Source: Dehalococcoidia bacterium (lineage in GTDB: Bacteria; Chloroflexota; Dehalococcoidia; Bin125). Taken from it: a DNA stretch of 64,000 bases. Position numbers and translations under genes: made by a program. Within the stretch, counting starts at the first letter, position 1. Each line of letters opens with the position of its first letter. The notes under the pieces are model-generated. The model ran no database searches. It saw only the letters and a program-made list of their open reading frames with translations, and was not told where the DNA came from. Below, in pieces: positions 8,041 to 16,807 of the stretch. Location: positions 1 to 64,000 of the forward strand of contig JAJDTU010000002.1 of NCBI GenBank assembly GCA_022826965.1. Direction: 5' to 3'.

Positions 8041-9693
8041 TTACTCGTTGCTCTGGTCTTCGAGTTCGGTCACCGGAAGTTCATAGACCGCGGCGTCGCC
8101 TGCGTCCTCGCCGGCCTCGGTATCGGCCAGCCAGGCGCCGACGACTGCGGTGGTTCCATAGATCTCGGTGACCCAGCCGAACTCCGCTCGCTCACCGGCC
8201 TCGATCGCGTCAACCGGGCCCAGCACGCCGACTTCCAGCCACTGGTCCTCGATCAACTCAAACACGTACGCAGCGCCGCTGCGGTAGGTGCCAGATTCCG
8301 GATGCGCACGATGCGGCGCGCCGATCACCATGCGATCGTCCCGGATGTCGACCGAATAGCCGAACCAGTCGCCGGGCTGCATGTCGGACGCCTCGAGCTT
8401 GGCGTGGAAGTTCCAGAGGTTGTCGAGCTTCCAGACGTAGGTTGCGCCGGCGCTCCAGTACGGATCGTCGTGGTCGTACGCGCCGGAGGCCAACCACGGC
8501 ATTCGCAGCGACACCTGCGAGCCCAGGGAGTCACCGGCAATCGCATCCGACGCCACCAGCTTGCCGGCGAAGTTCCATTCGTCGTCGTAGAAGTGCCAGA
8601 CGTAGACGGCGCCCGCGTCTTCGGCAATCGTGTCGTCGCCGGGCGCGCCGACTACGAGCACGCCGTCCTGGAGCGCGATGTCGCGGCCGAACATCATCCG
8701 CTCGCTCGGCTCGCTGGGCTGGAAGTACGCCTCGGCCCGCCAGAGTCCCTTGTGCTGTTTGAACGTGGTGACCGAACCGGTCTGCTCGCCGAACAGCGGG
8801 TCTTCCCACGCCGCCACCGCAATCCGATCGCCTGAGATCGCCACGCTCCAACCGAACGACGCGCCCGCCGTCGGGACTCGAGGCAGCAGGGTACCGGTGC
8901 GCACCCATTCGCCATGGAGCTTCTCGTAGACGTAGGCCACGCCGGAGTCATCGATTCGGCTGCCGTCCTCGCGCAGGCCGTCTTCGTACGGCGCACCGAT
9001 CACCAAACGGCCACTGTCCATCGCCAGCCAGCGTCCAAACCAGCCAAGCGGGTCCGGGAATTCGGGCAGGAGATAGGCGGTCTCGACCCACTGGCCGTCG
9101 ATGCGCTCGAAGATGAACACAGCGCCGGTGTCCTCGCCCATCACATCGTGATAGGGAGCGCCAATGGCGATGATGTCGCCCTCGATGGCGGCCGACCAAC
9201 CGTACTCGTCACGCTCCGCCGGCACGCTGGGGGTCAGCGATATGCCGTCTACCAGCCACTTGCGCACTGGCGCCACCGGGCGGGGCGGTCCGTTGTCCTG
9301 CGCTTCCTCCTCAGCCTGCCCGTAGGCGTCGGACGATCCGTAGCCCTGCGTCTGCTGTTGCGGTTGCGTCTGTTCGCGATCCATCGCTTGCGCCGCGGAC
9401 TGCTGGGAGTCCTGTTCGGCTTGTTGCTGGCTGGATACCGCAGCATCCTGCGATTGATTCGATGCCTCGTCTTGTTCGGGCTGTGCAGGGGCCGATTGGG
9501 TCGCCTGCGGTTGTTGTCCCGCCGCGTCCTCTTCCTGGGCTTGTGCAGCGAGTGTTTCGGACTGATCGTCGGAGTCGGTACACGCGGCGAGTGTCAAGAG
9601 CGAGAGCGCGGCCAACGACCAGAGAACCAGCGACACAGTCATCAACGCCCCGCTCAGCATCCGCTGAGGGGACAGCATCAGACCAAGCAACAT
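8041..9693 (-). CDS. FG-GAP repeat lipoprotein with Q-rich linker
   Basis: A 550-residue secreted lipoprotein. The N-terminal hydrophobic segment ends in a lipobox (LTLAAC, Cys38). A roughly 100-residue linker very rich in Gln, Ala, Asp and Glu follows. The rest consists of about seven repeats of the FG-GAP_2/beta-propeller type, each with a core like FGxSVAIxGDRIAIGAP, then GAVYVF and a W-containing strand. Such propellers are usually extracellular and bind ligands or protein partners. ATG 9693 is used, though the ATG at codon 18 (MTVSLVLW) would also leave a good signal peptide. The gene is isolated. Ligand unknown. Confidence 0.85.
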   Translation of the reverse strand: MLLGLMLSPQRMLSGALMTVSLVLWSLAALSLLTLAACTDSDDQSETLAAQAQEEDAAGQQPQATQSAPAQPEQDEASNQSQDAAVSSQQQAEQDSQQSAAQAMDREQTQPQQQTQGYGSSDAYGQAEEEAQDNGPPRPVAPVRKWLVDGISLTPSVPAERDEYGWSAAIEGDIIAIGAPYHDVMGEDTGAVFIFERIDGQWVETAYLLPEFPDPLGWFGRWLAMDSGRLVIGAPYEDGLREDGSRIDDSGVAYVYEKLHGEWVRTGTLLPRVPTAGASFGWSVAISGDRIAVAAWEDPLFGEQTGSVTTFKQHKGLWRAEAYFQPSEPSERMMFGRDIALQDGVLVVGAPGDDTIAEDAGAVYVWHFYDDEWNFAGKLVASDAIAGDSLGSQVSLRMPWLASGAYDHDDPYWSAGATYVWKLDNLWNFHAKLEASDMQPGDWFGYSVDIRDDRMVIGAPHRAHPESGTYRSGAAYVFELIEDQWLEVGVLGPVDAIEAGERAEFGWVTEIYGTTAVVGAWLADTEAGEDAGDAAVYELPVTELEDQSNE

Positions 9694-9801
9694 ATGAAAG
9701 AACCTGCCGTTCAGGGATCTGATCGCCCCGCCGCGTTCATGCCTAAGAACGCGGCGCGCCCCGCACTACCCGTCAGCCTATCCGCGATTTCGGTTGCAGG
9801 G

Positions 9802-10599
9802 TTAACGCCGGTAGACCGGTGGCCGCTTTTCGCGGAAGGCTGCCTGAGCCTCGGCCGCGTCCGGACCGGACATCGTCGTTTCCTCCATCGAGAGCGAAAG
9901 CGGCAGCACGAGGTTGGAAACGTGCTTGATCCACTTGTTGATCGGCACCTTCGAAGCCGAGATGGCTCCGAGGGGGCCATTGGAGAGCCGTTCCGCCAGC
10001 GTAATCGCCGTAGACAGCAGCTCATCGTCCTCGACGACGTCCTGGACCAGTCCCAACTCCTTGGCCTGCTCGGCGCGGATGTGGTCACCGGTCATGAGGA
10101 AGTACTTGGCTCGGGCCGGGCCGATCAGCATCGGCCAGATCACGCCGCCGCCGTCGCCGGCGCCGATGCCCATGTTGACATGCGTGTCGCCGAGCACGCC
10201 CGACCGACCGATGTAGACGACGTCGGCCATCAGTGCGACCGTTGCGCCCAGTCCGAGCGCGTAGCCGTTGACCGCGCATACCACGGGCTTCTCACAGTCG
10301 AGCCAGTTGTCGACGATCAGGCGCGCCTCGTTCATCCGATTGAGGTAGCGACCGCCCATCGGCTCGTCGCGGTCGGCGGAGAAGTCGCCGCCGGCGCAGA
10401 AGGCGCGTCCCGCGCCGGTCAGGACGAGGACCCGCACCTCGTGATCGCGGTTGGCGTCAACCGGCAGCGAAGCCAGTTCCCGGTGCATCGCCGAGTTGAC
10501 GGCGTTCAGCTTCTCGGGCCGATTCAGCGTGGCGATCGTGACGCCGTCGGAGCGCTTGTCGATGTCGATGGTGGTGTAGGCGTCGGGGTTGAGGGTCAT
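9802..10599 (-). CDS. Enoyl-CoA hydratase/isomerase family protein (crotonase)
   Basis: A 265-residue crotonase-fold protein acting on acyl-CoA substrates. The first oxyanion-hole element is TGAGRAFCAGGDFSAD, the second is VNGYALGLGATVALMADV. At the place of the catalytic glutamate the sequence reads GAGDGGGVIWPMLIG, with Asp, as in a recognisable crotonase subgroup. The start at 10599 gives MTLNPDAYTTIDIDK; an upstream in-frame start would add 14 residues. The haloacid dehalogenase gene ends 13 bases upstream on the same strand, so the two are probably co-transcribed. Reaction uncertain. Confidence 0.87.
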   Translation of the reverse strand: MTLNPDAYTTIDIDKRSDGVTIATLNRPEKLNAVNSAMHRELASLPVDANRDHEVRVLVLTGAGRAFCAGGDFSADRDEPMGGRYLNRMNEARLIVDNWLDCEKPVVCAVNGYALGLGATVALMADVVYIGRSGVLGDTHVNMGIGAGDGGGVIWPMLIGPARAKYFLMTGDHIRAEQAKELGLVQDVVEDDELLSTAITLAERLSNGPLGAISASKVPINKWIKHVSNLVLPLSLSMEETTMSGPDAAEAQAAFREKRPPVYRR

Positions 10600-10612
10600 C
10601 GTGAACTCCAAC

Positions 10613-11332
10613 TCAGCAGTCGAGCTGTGCGGCCATGTCATGGAAGTCGGTGGCGACGATGTCGAAGGAGGGGTCGGGGGTGAGGTCTACCGGGAAGTTG
10701 GGGCCTGCTTCATCCGGCCTGGGGACGAAGGCGGTCCTCATGCCGGTCTCGGCGGCGGCGAGCAGGTCCCCCTGGTGGGCGGCGACCATCATCACCTCAT
10801 GCGACTGGCAGCCCAAGAGTTCAGCGGCGCGTTGATAGCACTGCGGCTCGGGCTTGAACGCGCCGGTGATCTGAGCGGAGAGCACACAGTCCCAGGGCAG
10901 TCCGCCGAACCTGGCCATGTTGACCAGGAGGTCGACGTTGCCGTTGGACAGCGTCGAGACCACGAAGCGTGAACGCAGGCGCTGCAAGCCACCCGGCGAA
11001 TCGATCCACGGATGCAGCCGATGCCAGGCCCGATTCAGCTCCTCGACCTCGGCTTCCTCCGCCTCGATGCTCAGTTCTTCCAGCAGGATCTTCAACATGC
11101 GCAAATGCAGTTGATCGGCCGTCTGAAACGGCAGCTCGCCGTCGCGGACGAGGCGCATCCCACCGGCGTAGCCTTCGCGGCGCCAGCGATCAGTGAACAT
11201 GCCGGCGTCGGCTTCGACGCCGTGGCGCTTGAGGAAGGCGGCCACTTCGGCTGAGACGGACGAACGCCAGTCGACGACCGTCCCGAAGACATCGAAGGTC
11301 AGCGCTCGAACGTTGCTGAGGTCGCTGGTCAT
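10613..11332 (-). CDS. Type II haloacid dehalogenase-like HAD hydrolase
   Basis: About 239 residues with the type II 2-haloacid dehalogenase layout. Motif I is LTFDVFGTVVDWR, in which the second Asp of phosphatases is replaced by Phe-Gly as in dehalogenases. Motif II is VVSTLSNGN, the lysine is in GAFKPEPQCYQRA, and the last motif is MMVAAHQGDLLAA. These enzymes remove halide from 2-haloalkanoic acids through an aspartyl ester, although some family members act on other substrates. ATG 11332 is preferred over a GTG four codons upstream. It lies 13 bases before the crotonase gene, which could process the resulting hydroxy acid after CoA activation (inference). Confidence 0.85.
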   Translation of the reverse strand: MTSDLSNVRALTFDVFGTVVDWRSSVSAEVAAFLKRHGVEADAGMFTDRWRREGYAGGMRLVRDGELPFQTADQLHLRMLKILLEELSIEAEEAEVEELNRAWHRLHPWIDSPGGLQRLRSRFVVSTLSNGNVDLLVNMARFGGLPWDCVLSAQITGAFKPEPQCYQRAAELLGCQSHEVMMVAAHQGDLLAAAETGMRTAFVPRPDEAGPNFPVDLTPDPSFDIVATDFHDMAAQLDC

Positions 11333-11387
11333 TGGAGTCCTCACGCTTGCCTCCGCATCGAGTGCGGGTCGGGGACCCTCACCCTAA

Positions 11388-11420
11388 CCCTCTCCCAGAG
11401 GGAGAGGGGACCAGAGGGAG
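11388..11420. repeat. Palindromic CTCTCCC/GGGAGAG repeat with direct duplication
   Basis: CCCTCTCCC and GGGAGAGGG form a nine-pair stem around AGA at 11388-11408. The right arm AGAGGGAGAGGGGAC is then repeated once directly. This is the widespread CCCTAACCCTCTCCC-type intergenic repeat. It sits just after the ABC ATPase stop and could also end its transcript. Confidence 0.6.
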
Positions 11421-11426
11421 AGGGGA

Positions 11427-12257
11427 CTAGAGGATTTGGCTGAGGAACAGCTTCGTCCGTTCCTCGCGCGGGTTGGTGAAGAAGTGCTCGGGTGTGCCCT
11501 GCTCGACCAGCGCCCCCTCGTCGAAGAAGACCAGCCGGTCCGCGACCTCGCGGGCGAAGCCCATCTCGTGGGTCACCACGATCATCGTCATGCCCGACTC
11601 GGCCAGCTCCTGCATTACGTCGAGTACCTCCTTGATCATCTCGGGGTCGAGTGCGGAGGTCGGCTCGTCGAAGAGCATGATCTTTGGCTGCATGGCCAGC
11701 GCGCGCGCGATTGCGACGCGCTGCTGCAGTCCACCGGAGAGTTGCGAGGGGAACTTGTCGGCCTGCTCGGGGATACCGACGCGCTCAAGCAGTTGCATGG
11801 CCAGCGCTTCGGCCTCGAGCTTCGGCATGTGCCGCACCTTCTGCGGGCCCAGCGTGATGTTGCTCAATACCGTGAGGTGCGGGAACAAGTTGAACTGCTG
11901 GAAGACCATCCCGACTTCTGAGCGAATCGCGGCCATCGCGCGGACGTCCTCGTTCATCTCGATGCCGTCGATCACGATGCGTCCGGCGTCGTGCTCCTCC
12001 AACCGGTTCAGGCAGCGGATGTAGGTCGACTTGCCCGAACCTGATGGTCCGAGGATGACGACGATCTCATGCTCCTTGATTCGCAGCGAGACATCGTCCA
12101 GCGCCTGGAAATCTCCGAACCACTTGTCGACGTGCTCGGTGATTATGATGTCGGATTGACCTCTGAGGCGCTCGGGTCCTTCGAACTCTTCGGTAGCTGG
12201 GCCGGCCGCGGGTTTGGGAGGTGCGGGCTGCGCGATTGCGAGGTCTTCGGTGGTCAT
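11427..12257 (-). CDS. Polar amino-acid ABC transporter ATP-binding protein (GlnQ/AapP-like)
   Basis: A 276-residue ATPase that powers an amino-acid importer. It shows Walker [11 protein letters not shown]-loop [13 protein letters not shown], signature [16 protein letters not shown], Walker [13 protein letters not shown] and the switch His in VTHEMGF. The FNLFPHLT Q-loop is typical of the PAAT (polar amino acid) family. A Pro/Ala-rich tail of about 40 residues precedes the domain, longer than usual. AGGAG lies seven bases before ATG 12257. The partner permeases are upstream on the same strand but separated by the oppositely oriented hicAB genes, and a GATACT box at 12296-12301 suggests its own promoter. 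Confidence 0.92.
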   Translation of the reverse strand: MTTEDLAIAQPAPPKPAAGPATEEFEGPERLRGQSDIIITEHVDKWFGDFQALDDVSLRIKEHEIVVILGPSGSGKSTYIRCLNRLEEHDAGRIVIDGIEMNEDVRAMAAIRSEVGMVFQQFNLFPHLTVLSNITLGPQKVRHMPKLEAEALAMQLLERVGIPEQADKFPSQLSGGLQQRVAIARALAMQPKIMLFDEPTSALDPEMIKEVLDVMQELAESGMTMIVVTHEMGFAREVADRLVFFDEGALVEQGTPEHFFTNPREERTKLFLSQIL

Positions 12258-12295
12258 GGTCGGCTCCTGCCGCTGCGCGTGGCGGTTGGGGACAT

Positions 12296-12301
12296 AGTAT
12301 C
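12296..12301 (-). promoter_or_regulatory. Putative -10 box GATACT for the ABC ATPase gene
   Basis: GATACT on the minus strand lies 38 bases before the ATG at 12257, giving a leader of about 30 bases that contains AGGAG. It is needed because hicAB interrupts the transporter operon. No clear -35. Confidence 0.35.
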
Positions 12302-12321
12302 GCCGATTGGTGGGCTCGTTG

Positions 12322-12327
12322 GATAAT
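12322..12327 (+). promoter_or_regulatory. Putative leaderless -10 box GATAAT for hicA
   Basis: GATAAT ends six bases before the hicA ATG, and no ribosome binding site fits in between. Transcription would start at or next to the start codon. Confidence 0.4.
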
Positions 12328-12333
12328 GGCGGC

Positions 12334-12537
12334 ATGCCGAAGGTTCGATACGCGATCAAGGTGGTCGAGGCGGATGGCTGGTACTTCGTGCGCCAGCGCG
12401 GCAGCCATCGGCAGTTCAGGCATCGAACGAAACCGGGTAAGGTGACGATTCCCGGCCACTTTCGCGACGACCTGAAGATCGACACCTGGAAGAGTATTCT
12501 TGAGCAAGCCGGCCTGAGGGAAGAGGACTTGCGATGA
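12334..12537 (+). CDS. hicA: HicA-type mRNA interferase toxin
   Basis: A 67-residue toxin with the double-stranded RNA-binding-like HicA fold. The family pattern [16 protein letters not shown] carries the catalytic histidine (GSH), followed by VTIPGH and the C-terminal SILEQAGL. HicA cleaves mRNA and halts growth until neutralised by HicB. The start at 12334 gives the usual N-terminus ([16 protein letters not shown]). Its stop overlaps the hicB start (ATGA). The gene lies between two genes of an amino-acid ABC importer on the opposite strand. Confidence 0.92.
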   Translation: MPKVRYAIKVVEADGWYFVRQRGSHRQFRHRTKPGKVTIPGHFRDDLKIDTWKSILEQAGLREEDLR

Positions 12538-12827
12538 AGTACGTCGTGGTTTTCGAGAAGGCGTCGAACAACTGGTGCGCATTCGTCCCTGATCTGCCAG
12601 GGTGCGTGACGACGGGCGACACCCTCGAAGAGACGAAGGAGCTGATCCGCGAGGCCATCGAGTTTCACATGGAGGGCTACGTCGAGGATGACGAACCGCT
12701 CCCCGCCCACTCATGTGTCGACGCTGCCGTCGTCGAGGTTAATGTTCCCGAAGGCGCACGGTTTGCCGAGCCGGTGTATCCGCTGTGGGACCCGGAATCG
12801 AGCGAAGCGGCGGAGGTCGCGGACTGA
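12534..12827 (+). CDS. hicB: HicB-type antitoxin
   Basis: A 97-residue partner of HicA. The partial RNase H-like fold of HicB is recognised from [40 protein letters not shown] and FHMEG. The C-terminal third is acidic and shows no helix-turn-helix or ribbon-helix-helix DNA-binding domain, so autorepression may be weak or use another route. Translation is coupled to hicA by a four-base overlap. It ends only four bases before the stop of the convergent permease gene. Confidence 0.92.
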   Translation: MKYVVVFEKASNNWCAFVPDLPGCVTTGDTLEETKELIREAIEFHMEGYVEDDEPLPAHSCVDAAVVEVNVPEGARFAEPVYPLWDPESSEAAEVAD

Positions 12828-12830
12828 GCG

Positions 12831-14102
12831 CTAGCGTTCGCCGATTCCCTGCGCGCGCTCGAGCCGTTGCGAGACTCTCGACATCATGAACGCGACGACC
12901 CAGAAGACGACCGCGACGAAGACGTAGGCCTCGATCCGGTCGGGGATGAACTCCGACTGCGCAATCGCCGAGTCAGCGTTTCCCTTCAGCTCTCTCAGCG
13001 TCAGGATGATGGTGACGAGTGTCGTGTCCTTCCAGATTGCGATCGCCTGGCCGACGATCGGCGGGATGGAAATCCTCAGCGCCTGAGGCAGGATGATCAG
13101 CTGCATCGATTGCATCTTGGTCAGACCGACGGCCTGGGCCGCTTCGTATTGACCGCTGGGCAGCGCTTGCAAGCCGCCGCGGATGTACTCGGCCATGTAG
13201 GCGCCCGTGAACACCGCGAGCACGACCATCGTGTTGATGATCAGGTTGTCGCCGATCACGTCGGTGAGGATGAAGAGCGCCACGAAGAGCCAACCCAACA
13301 GTGGCGCGCCGCGCACGATTTCGATGTAAGCGGTGCAGGTCCACTTGATGGTGCGCATCGTCGAGGCGCGGCCGAGCGCGAGCGGTATCGCGATCACGAG
13401 CCCGCCGACGATGCCAACGGGGGCGAGAATCAGGTTCAGGACGAAGCCGTCGAACTGACGCGTGGTCGCCCCGCCGTTGGCCATCAGGATGATCAGCACG
13501 AGCGGAAGCGACACTGCGAGCAATCCGCCGACAACGCGCTGTTGCCAGACTCGGCGCATCGATGTCTCGCGCGGCATCCAGATGGTCAGGTAGTAGCCCA
13601 CGTACAGCAAGCCGATCGCCACGAGGAACCAGATCGACGACCAGATCGCAGCTCCGCCGTGGGCCATCAGGAAGATGACGAAGGCGCCGGTCAGAACGAT
13701 GAACAGGGAGTCTCGACGGCCGAGGCTCGACCAGGTGCCGTAGGCGAGGCCGATCAGGAACATCACGACGGCAATGCTGGTCCACAGCCGCCAGGCTTCA
13801 TCGCGCGGGAACGATCCGGCGAAGAGCAGCCAGCGGTTGGCCGTGATCACGTTCCAGTTCGCGTCGAAGAAGACGAACCAGATCACCCCCGCGACGAGGA
13901 TGCCGAGGAATCCGGCCGAGAGGATGGTCAGAGTCGTCCCGCCCGGAGAGGGGAAGAGGTTGCGGCGGATCCACTCGCGGGCGCGGACCGACCACGGCCG
14001 GCGCGCCCGTTCACGGTGCGGGGGCAGGACAATCCGGCGCTGACCGGGAGGTTGTGGGAGCGGCAGTTGCTCGGGGCGCGGGATGGGGGGTAGTTCAGAC
14101 AT
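12831..14102 (-). CDS. Polar amino-acid ABC transporter permease (AapM/BztC-like)
   Basis: A 423-residue inner-membrane permease. The N-terminus is a Pro/Arg-rich cytoplasmic stretch, followed by about eight to nine hydrophobic segments. The cytoplasmic EAA loop is GGLQALPSGQYEAAQAVGL followed by ILPQALRISIPPIVGQ. Length and the extra N-terminal membrane segments match AapM/BztC of the general L-amino-acid transporters rather than short GlnP-type permeases. It starts nine bases after the partner permease gene ends and is surely co-transcribed. It forms the channel together with that protein. Confidence 0.9.
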   Translation of the reverse strand: MSELPPIPRPEQLPLPQPPGQRRIVLPPHRERARRPWSVRAREWIRRNLFPSPGGTTLTILSAGFLGILVAGVIWFVFFDANWNVITANRWLLFAGSFPRDEAWRLWTSIAVVMFLIGLAYGTWSSLGRRDSLFIVLTGAFVIFLMAHGGAAIWSSIWFLVAIGLLYVGYYLTIWMPRETSMRRVWQQRVVGGLLAVSLPLVLIILMANGGATTRQFDGFVLNLILAPVGIVGGLVIAIPLALGRASTMRTIKWTCTAYIEIVRGAPLLGWLFVALFILTDVIGDNLIINTMVVLAVFTGAYMAEYIRGGLQALPSGQYEAAQAVGLTKMQSMQLIILPQALRISIPPIVGQAIAIWKDTTLVTIILTLRELKGNADSAIAQSEFIPDRIEAYVFVAVVFWVVAFMMSRVSQRLERAQGIGER

Positions 14103-14111
14103 CGATTCCCC

Positions 14112-15335
14112 TCACAATCGATGGGAAGTGACGCGCGCATTGAGCACGTTCATCACCGCCGAGATTGCGAATGAGATCAGCATGTAGGTCACGATGATGA
14201 TGAAGAACATCTCCAGCGCGTGACCGGCCTTGTTCTGCACCACCGTGGCGACCCGGAACAGGTCGTCGTAGAGCACCGCGTACGCCAGCGAGGAGTTCTT
14301 GTTGACGTTGAGGTACTGGTTGGTGACCGAGGGGATCATCTGTCGCAGCGCCTGGGGCAGGATGATCAGTGAGAGCCGCTGATAGCCCGAGAGACCGATC
14401 GAATTGGCCGCCTCGGTCTGACCACGCGGCAGCGCCTGGATGCTGGCCCGCACGATCTCGGCGATGAACGCGCCGGTGTACGCCGTCAGACCGAGCACCA
14501 GCGCGGCGAACTCAGGCTTGACGACCATGCCTTCGGCGTACTGGGTGCCATCAATGATCGGCCGGTCGATTGAGACCACGACGCCCAGGAGCAGGAACGA
14601 GATCAGCGCCGCGCCGGCGAAGATCGAGAAGGCCCAGCGGTTGGAGTAGTGAGTCTGACCCGTCTCGCGCTCGCGTTCCTGCCGCGCCGCGCGAACGCGC
14701 ATGGCGAACAGCCCGGCCACAATCAGCGCGATAACCCAGACGCCGACGAACCAGTCGGGCACGCCCCAGAGGCCGCCCGAAGGTACAGGCCACGGGATCG
14801 CGATGCCGCGGTTGGAGAGGAAGAAGAAGTCGCCGACGTTGACGACGTTCTGGATGATCGGCGCGCCGACGAGCAGAATGGCGTACCACAGCACCACCTG
14901 GACGAGCAGCGGCGTGTTGCGGAAGATCTCCACGAACAGCATCGCCATCTTCGAAACCAGGAAGTTGGACGAAAGCCGCGCGACGCCGACGACAACGCCG
15001 ACAATCGTGGAGAGCAGGATTGCGACGAGCACCGCGCGAATCGACGCCCACACACCGACGAGGTACATCGTCAGGCGGGAGTTGGTGACGCCGTCGACGT
15101 CGATCAGCCACTGCGAGCCGACGGCGAAGCCGGCCGGGTCGCTGAGGAATCCGAAACCGAACTCGCGGAGATCGAGCGAGGTGTACACGTACCAGGCGAC
15201 GATCGCGGTTGCGGCGACGTAGATCGCCTGCTGGAGCACATTGCGGAAACCGCGCCGGTAGAACAGCGGTACCTCAGTCGAGGATCCGGTCGGTCCTCCA
15301 GGAGACGGGGGCGACGCGGGCGCTTGTGCCGACAT
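14112..15335 (-). CDS. Polar amino-acid ABC transporter permease (AapQ/BztB-like)
   Basis: A 407-residue permease of the PAAT family. It has an N-terminal cytoplasmic tail (SAQAPASPPSPGG), an early membrane segment, a periplasm-facing insert and a C-terminal permease domain. Its EAA loop is ASIQALPRGQTEAANSIGL with ILPQALRQMIPSV. AapQ/BztB proteins have this enlarged size. ATG 15335 is preferred; a GTG 18 codons upstream is weaker. The binding-protein gene lies upstream, separated by a strong hairpin, and the second permease gene follows directly. Together with the ATPase at 11427 they make one importer. Confidence 0.9.
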   Translation of the reverse strand: MSAQAPASPPSPGGPTGSSTEVPLFYRRGFRNVLQQAIYVAATAIVAWYVYTSLDLREFGFGFLSDPAGFAVGSQWLIDVDGVTNSRLTMYLVGVWASIRAVLVAILLSTIVGVVVGVARLSSNFLVSKMAMLFVEIFRNTPLLVQVVLWYAILLVGAPIIQNVVNVGDFFFLSNRGIAIPWPVPSGGLWGVPDWFVGVWVIALIVAGLFAMRVRAARQERERETGQTHYSNRWAFSIFAGAALISFLLLGVVVSIDRPIIDGTQYAEGMVVKPEFAALVLGLTAYTGAFIAEIVRASIQALPRGQTEAANSIGLSGYQRLSLIILPQALRQMIPSVTNQYLNVNKNSSLAYAVLYDDLFRVATVVQNKAGHALEMFFIIIVTYMLISFAISAVMNVLNARVTSHRL

Positions 15336-15463
15336 ACCGTTCCGTTCGCTGCACGCCTCCGTCACATGGGCGAAGCGCGGTTCCGCCACAGGTTAACCGA
15401 GATGTGATGTCGAATGACTCAATCCGCCAGAGTCAGCAGAAAGACGCCGAGTTGCGGGATCGG

Positions 15464-15493
15464 AAAGGGGCCGTCCTTTCGGACGGCCCCTTT
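15464..15493 (-). terminator. Strong hairpin between binding-protein and permease genes
   Basis: Thirteen perfect base pairs (AAAGGGGCCGTCC with its complement) close a four-base loop just after the binding-protein stop codon. The position in the transporter operon suggests partial termination or protection of the 5' mRNA, which would give more binding protein than permease. Confidence 0.7.
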
Positions 15494-15518
15494 GCACTGA
15501 GTGCCGAGTGCTACCGAT

Positions 15519-16742
15519 TTAGCGGTACGGGAGCGCGTAGAGGATGCCACCGGTGCCGACCGGACAGTTGCTCTTGTCCTCGGAAGCCAGGGCGTTGAGC
15601 GAGCAGGCTCGCGGAACCGCGTCGCCCACGTTGTTGGCGTAGATCTCGCCGTAGTTGCCGACTTCAGCGATCGCACGCTGGATGAACTGCGCGCCGACCG
15701 AGTCGAAGCCAAGGGTGGAGACTTCGCCGCCCTCGAAGGAGACACCGAGCAGACGCGCGATGGCGGTGTTCGGCGGGTTCGAGGCCATGGCGGCCACGTT
15801 GGCCTGGGTGATGCCCATCTCTTCGGCAGCGATCAGGCCGTGAACGACCCAGTTGACGACGTCTTTCCACTCGGAGTCGTAGTCGCGGACGCCAGGAGCG
15901 AGCGGCTCCTTGGAGATCAGCTCACCGAGGATGACGAAGTCGCTGGCGTTGTCGAGCACGCCGATGCGGGATGCGAGGTTGGACTGGTCGGCGGTCCAGA
16001 CGTCACAGCGGCCGGCGAGGAACGCGTCCTGCGTTTCCTGGTCCGAGCCGCCGAGCGGCGTGTAGCTCAGGCCGAGGTCGGTGAAGTGGTCGGCGAGGTT
16101 CTGCTCAGTCGTCGTACCGGACTGGACACAGATGGTCGCGCCGCCCATGTCGGCGGTGGAGCCGATGCCCGAGCCGGCGTGGACCGCGAATCCCTGACCC
16201 GTGTAGAACGTGGTCTGCGCGAAGTCGACGGCGAGCTCGCGGTCGCGCGACGCGGTGATTGTGGTCGTTCGAATCAGAACGTCGATGTTGCCGTTGGCGA
16301 GCAGCTCGAATCGGGTCGAGGCGTCGGAGGCGTCGATCAGCTCGAGGTCAACTTCCATGGCAGCCGCGATGGCCTTACAGAAATCAACGTCAAATCCGAC
16401 GACCGAGCCGTCGGGCTCGCGGAAACCGAAGAGCGGCTGCGTCTGCTTGACGCCGCAGAGGAGGGTGCCGCGGTCCTTGACGAGCTGCACCGTGTTTTCA
16501 CGGGCCTCGCCGGTCACCTGGGCCGGCTGGTCCTGCTGCTGCTGTTGCTGCTGCTGCGGCTGAGCGGCCTGGGGCTGTTCCTGCTGCTGCACCATCTGTT
16601 GCTGCTGCTGGTCCTGGGCCTGCGCCTGCTGGTCTTCCTCGTCGGATGTACAGGCGCCGATGACGGCGCCAGCGACGAGTGCGGCGCCGGCAAAGAGCAA
16701 CGCGCTCGTCAGCCTGCGCCCCTTCAGTGTTGGAAATCTCAT
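15519..16742 (-). CDS. Amino-acid ABC transporter substrate-binding lipoprotein with polyQ linker
   Basis: A 407-residue extracytoplasmic binding protein of solute-binding family 3 (AapJ/BztA-like). The signal peptide ends in the lipobox VIGAC (Cys31). About 55 residues of mostly glutamine follow, then the mature domain starting DRGTLLCGVKQTQPLFGF with the family signature GFDVDFCKAIAAAM. AapJ-type proteins carry general L-amino acids to their permeases. ATG 16742 is used; AAAGGA lies upstream at rather long spacing, and in-frame alternatives exist at 16754 and 16763. It heads the transporter operon and is followed by a hairpin. Confidence 0.9.
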   Translation of the reverse strand: MRFPTLKGRRLTSALLFAGAALVAGAVIGACTSDEEDQQAQAQDQQQQQMVQQQEQPQAAQPQQQQQQQQDQPAQVTGEARENTVQLVKDRGTLLCGVKQTQPLFGFREPDGSVVGFDVDFCKAIAAAMEVDLELIDASDASTRFELLANGNIDVLIRTTTITASRDRELAVDFAQTTFYTGQGFAVHAGSGIGSTADMGGATICVQSGTTTEQNLADHFTDLGLSYTPLGGSDQETQDAFLAGRCDVWTADQSNLASRIGVLDNASDFVILGELISKEPLAPGVRDYDSEWKDVVNWVVHGLIAAEEMGITQANVAAMASNPPNTAIARLLGVSFEGGEVSTLGFDSVGAQFIQRAIAEVGNYGEIYANNVGDAVPRACSLNALASEDKSNCPVGTGGILYALPYR

Positions 16743-16807
16743 AGCTATGGCCATTCCTTTCAACGCCTGCTACGTGCCGTGGTTCGGCATTTGGGTACTA
16801 ATCGCGG

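Noticed and set aside
8914-10683. 589-codon plus-strand frame opposite the FG-GAP lipoprotein and crotonase
   Set aside because: Both genes on the other strand have strong family motifs; this frame has none.
12867-14093. 408-codon plus-strand frame opposite the ABC permease
   Set aside because: Composition (Arg, Asp, His-rich) is that of an antisense permease, not of a real protein.
16540-16640. CTG/CAG tract as a possible simple-sequence repeat or phase-variation site
   Set aside because: It is coding for the glutamine linker of the binding protein and the codons are mixed (CAG and CAA), so slippage would be limited; kept only as part of the linker finding.
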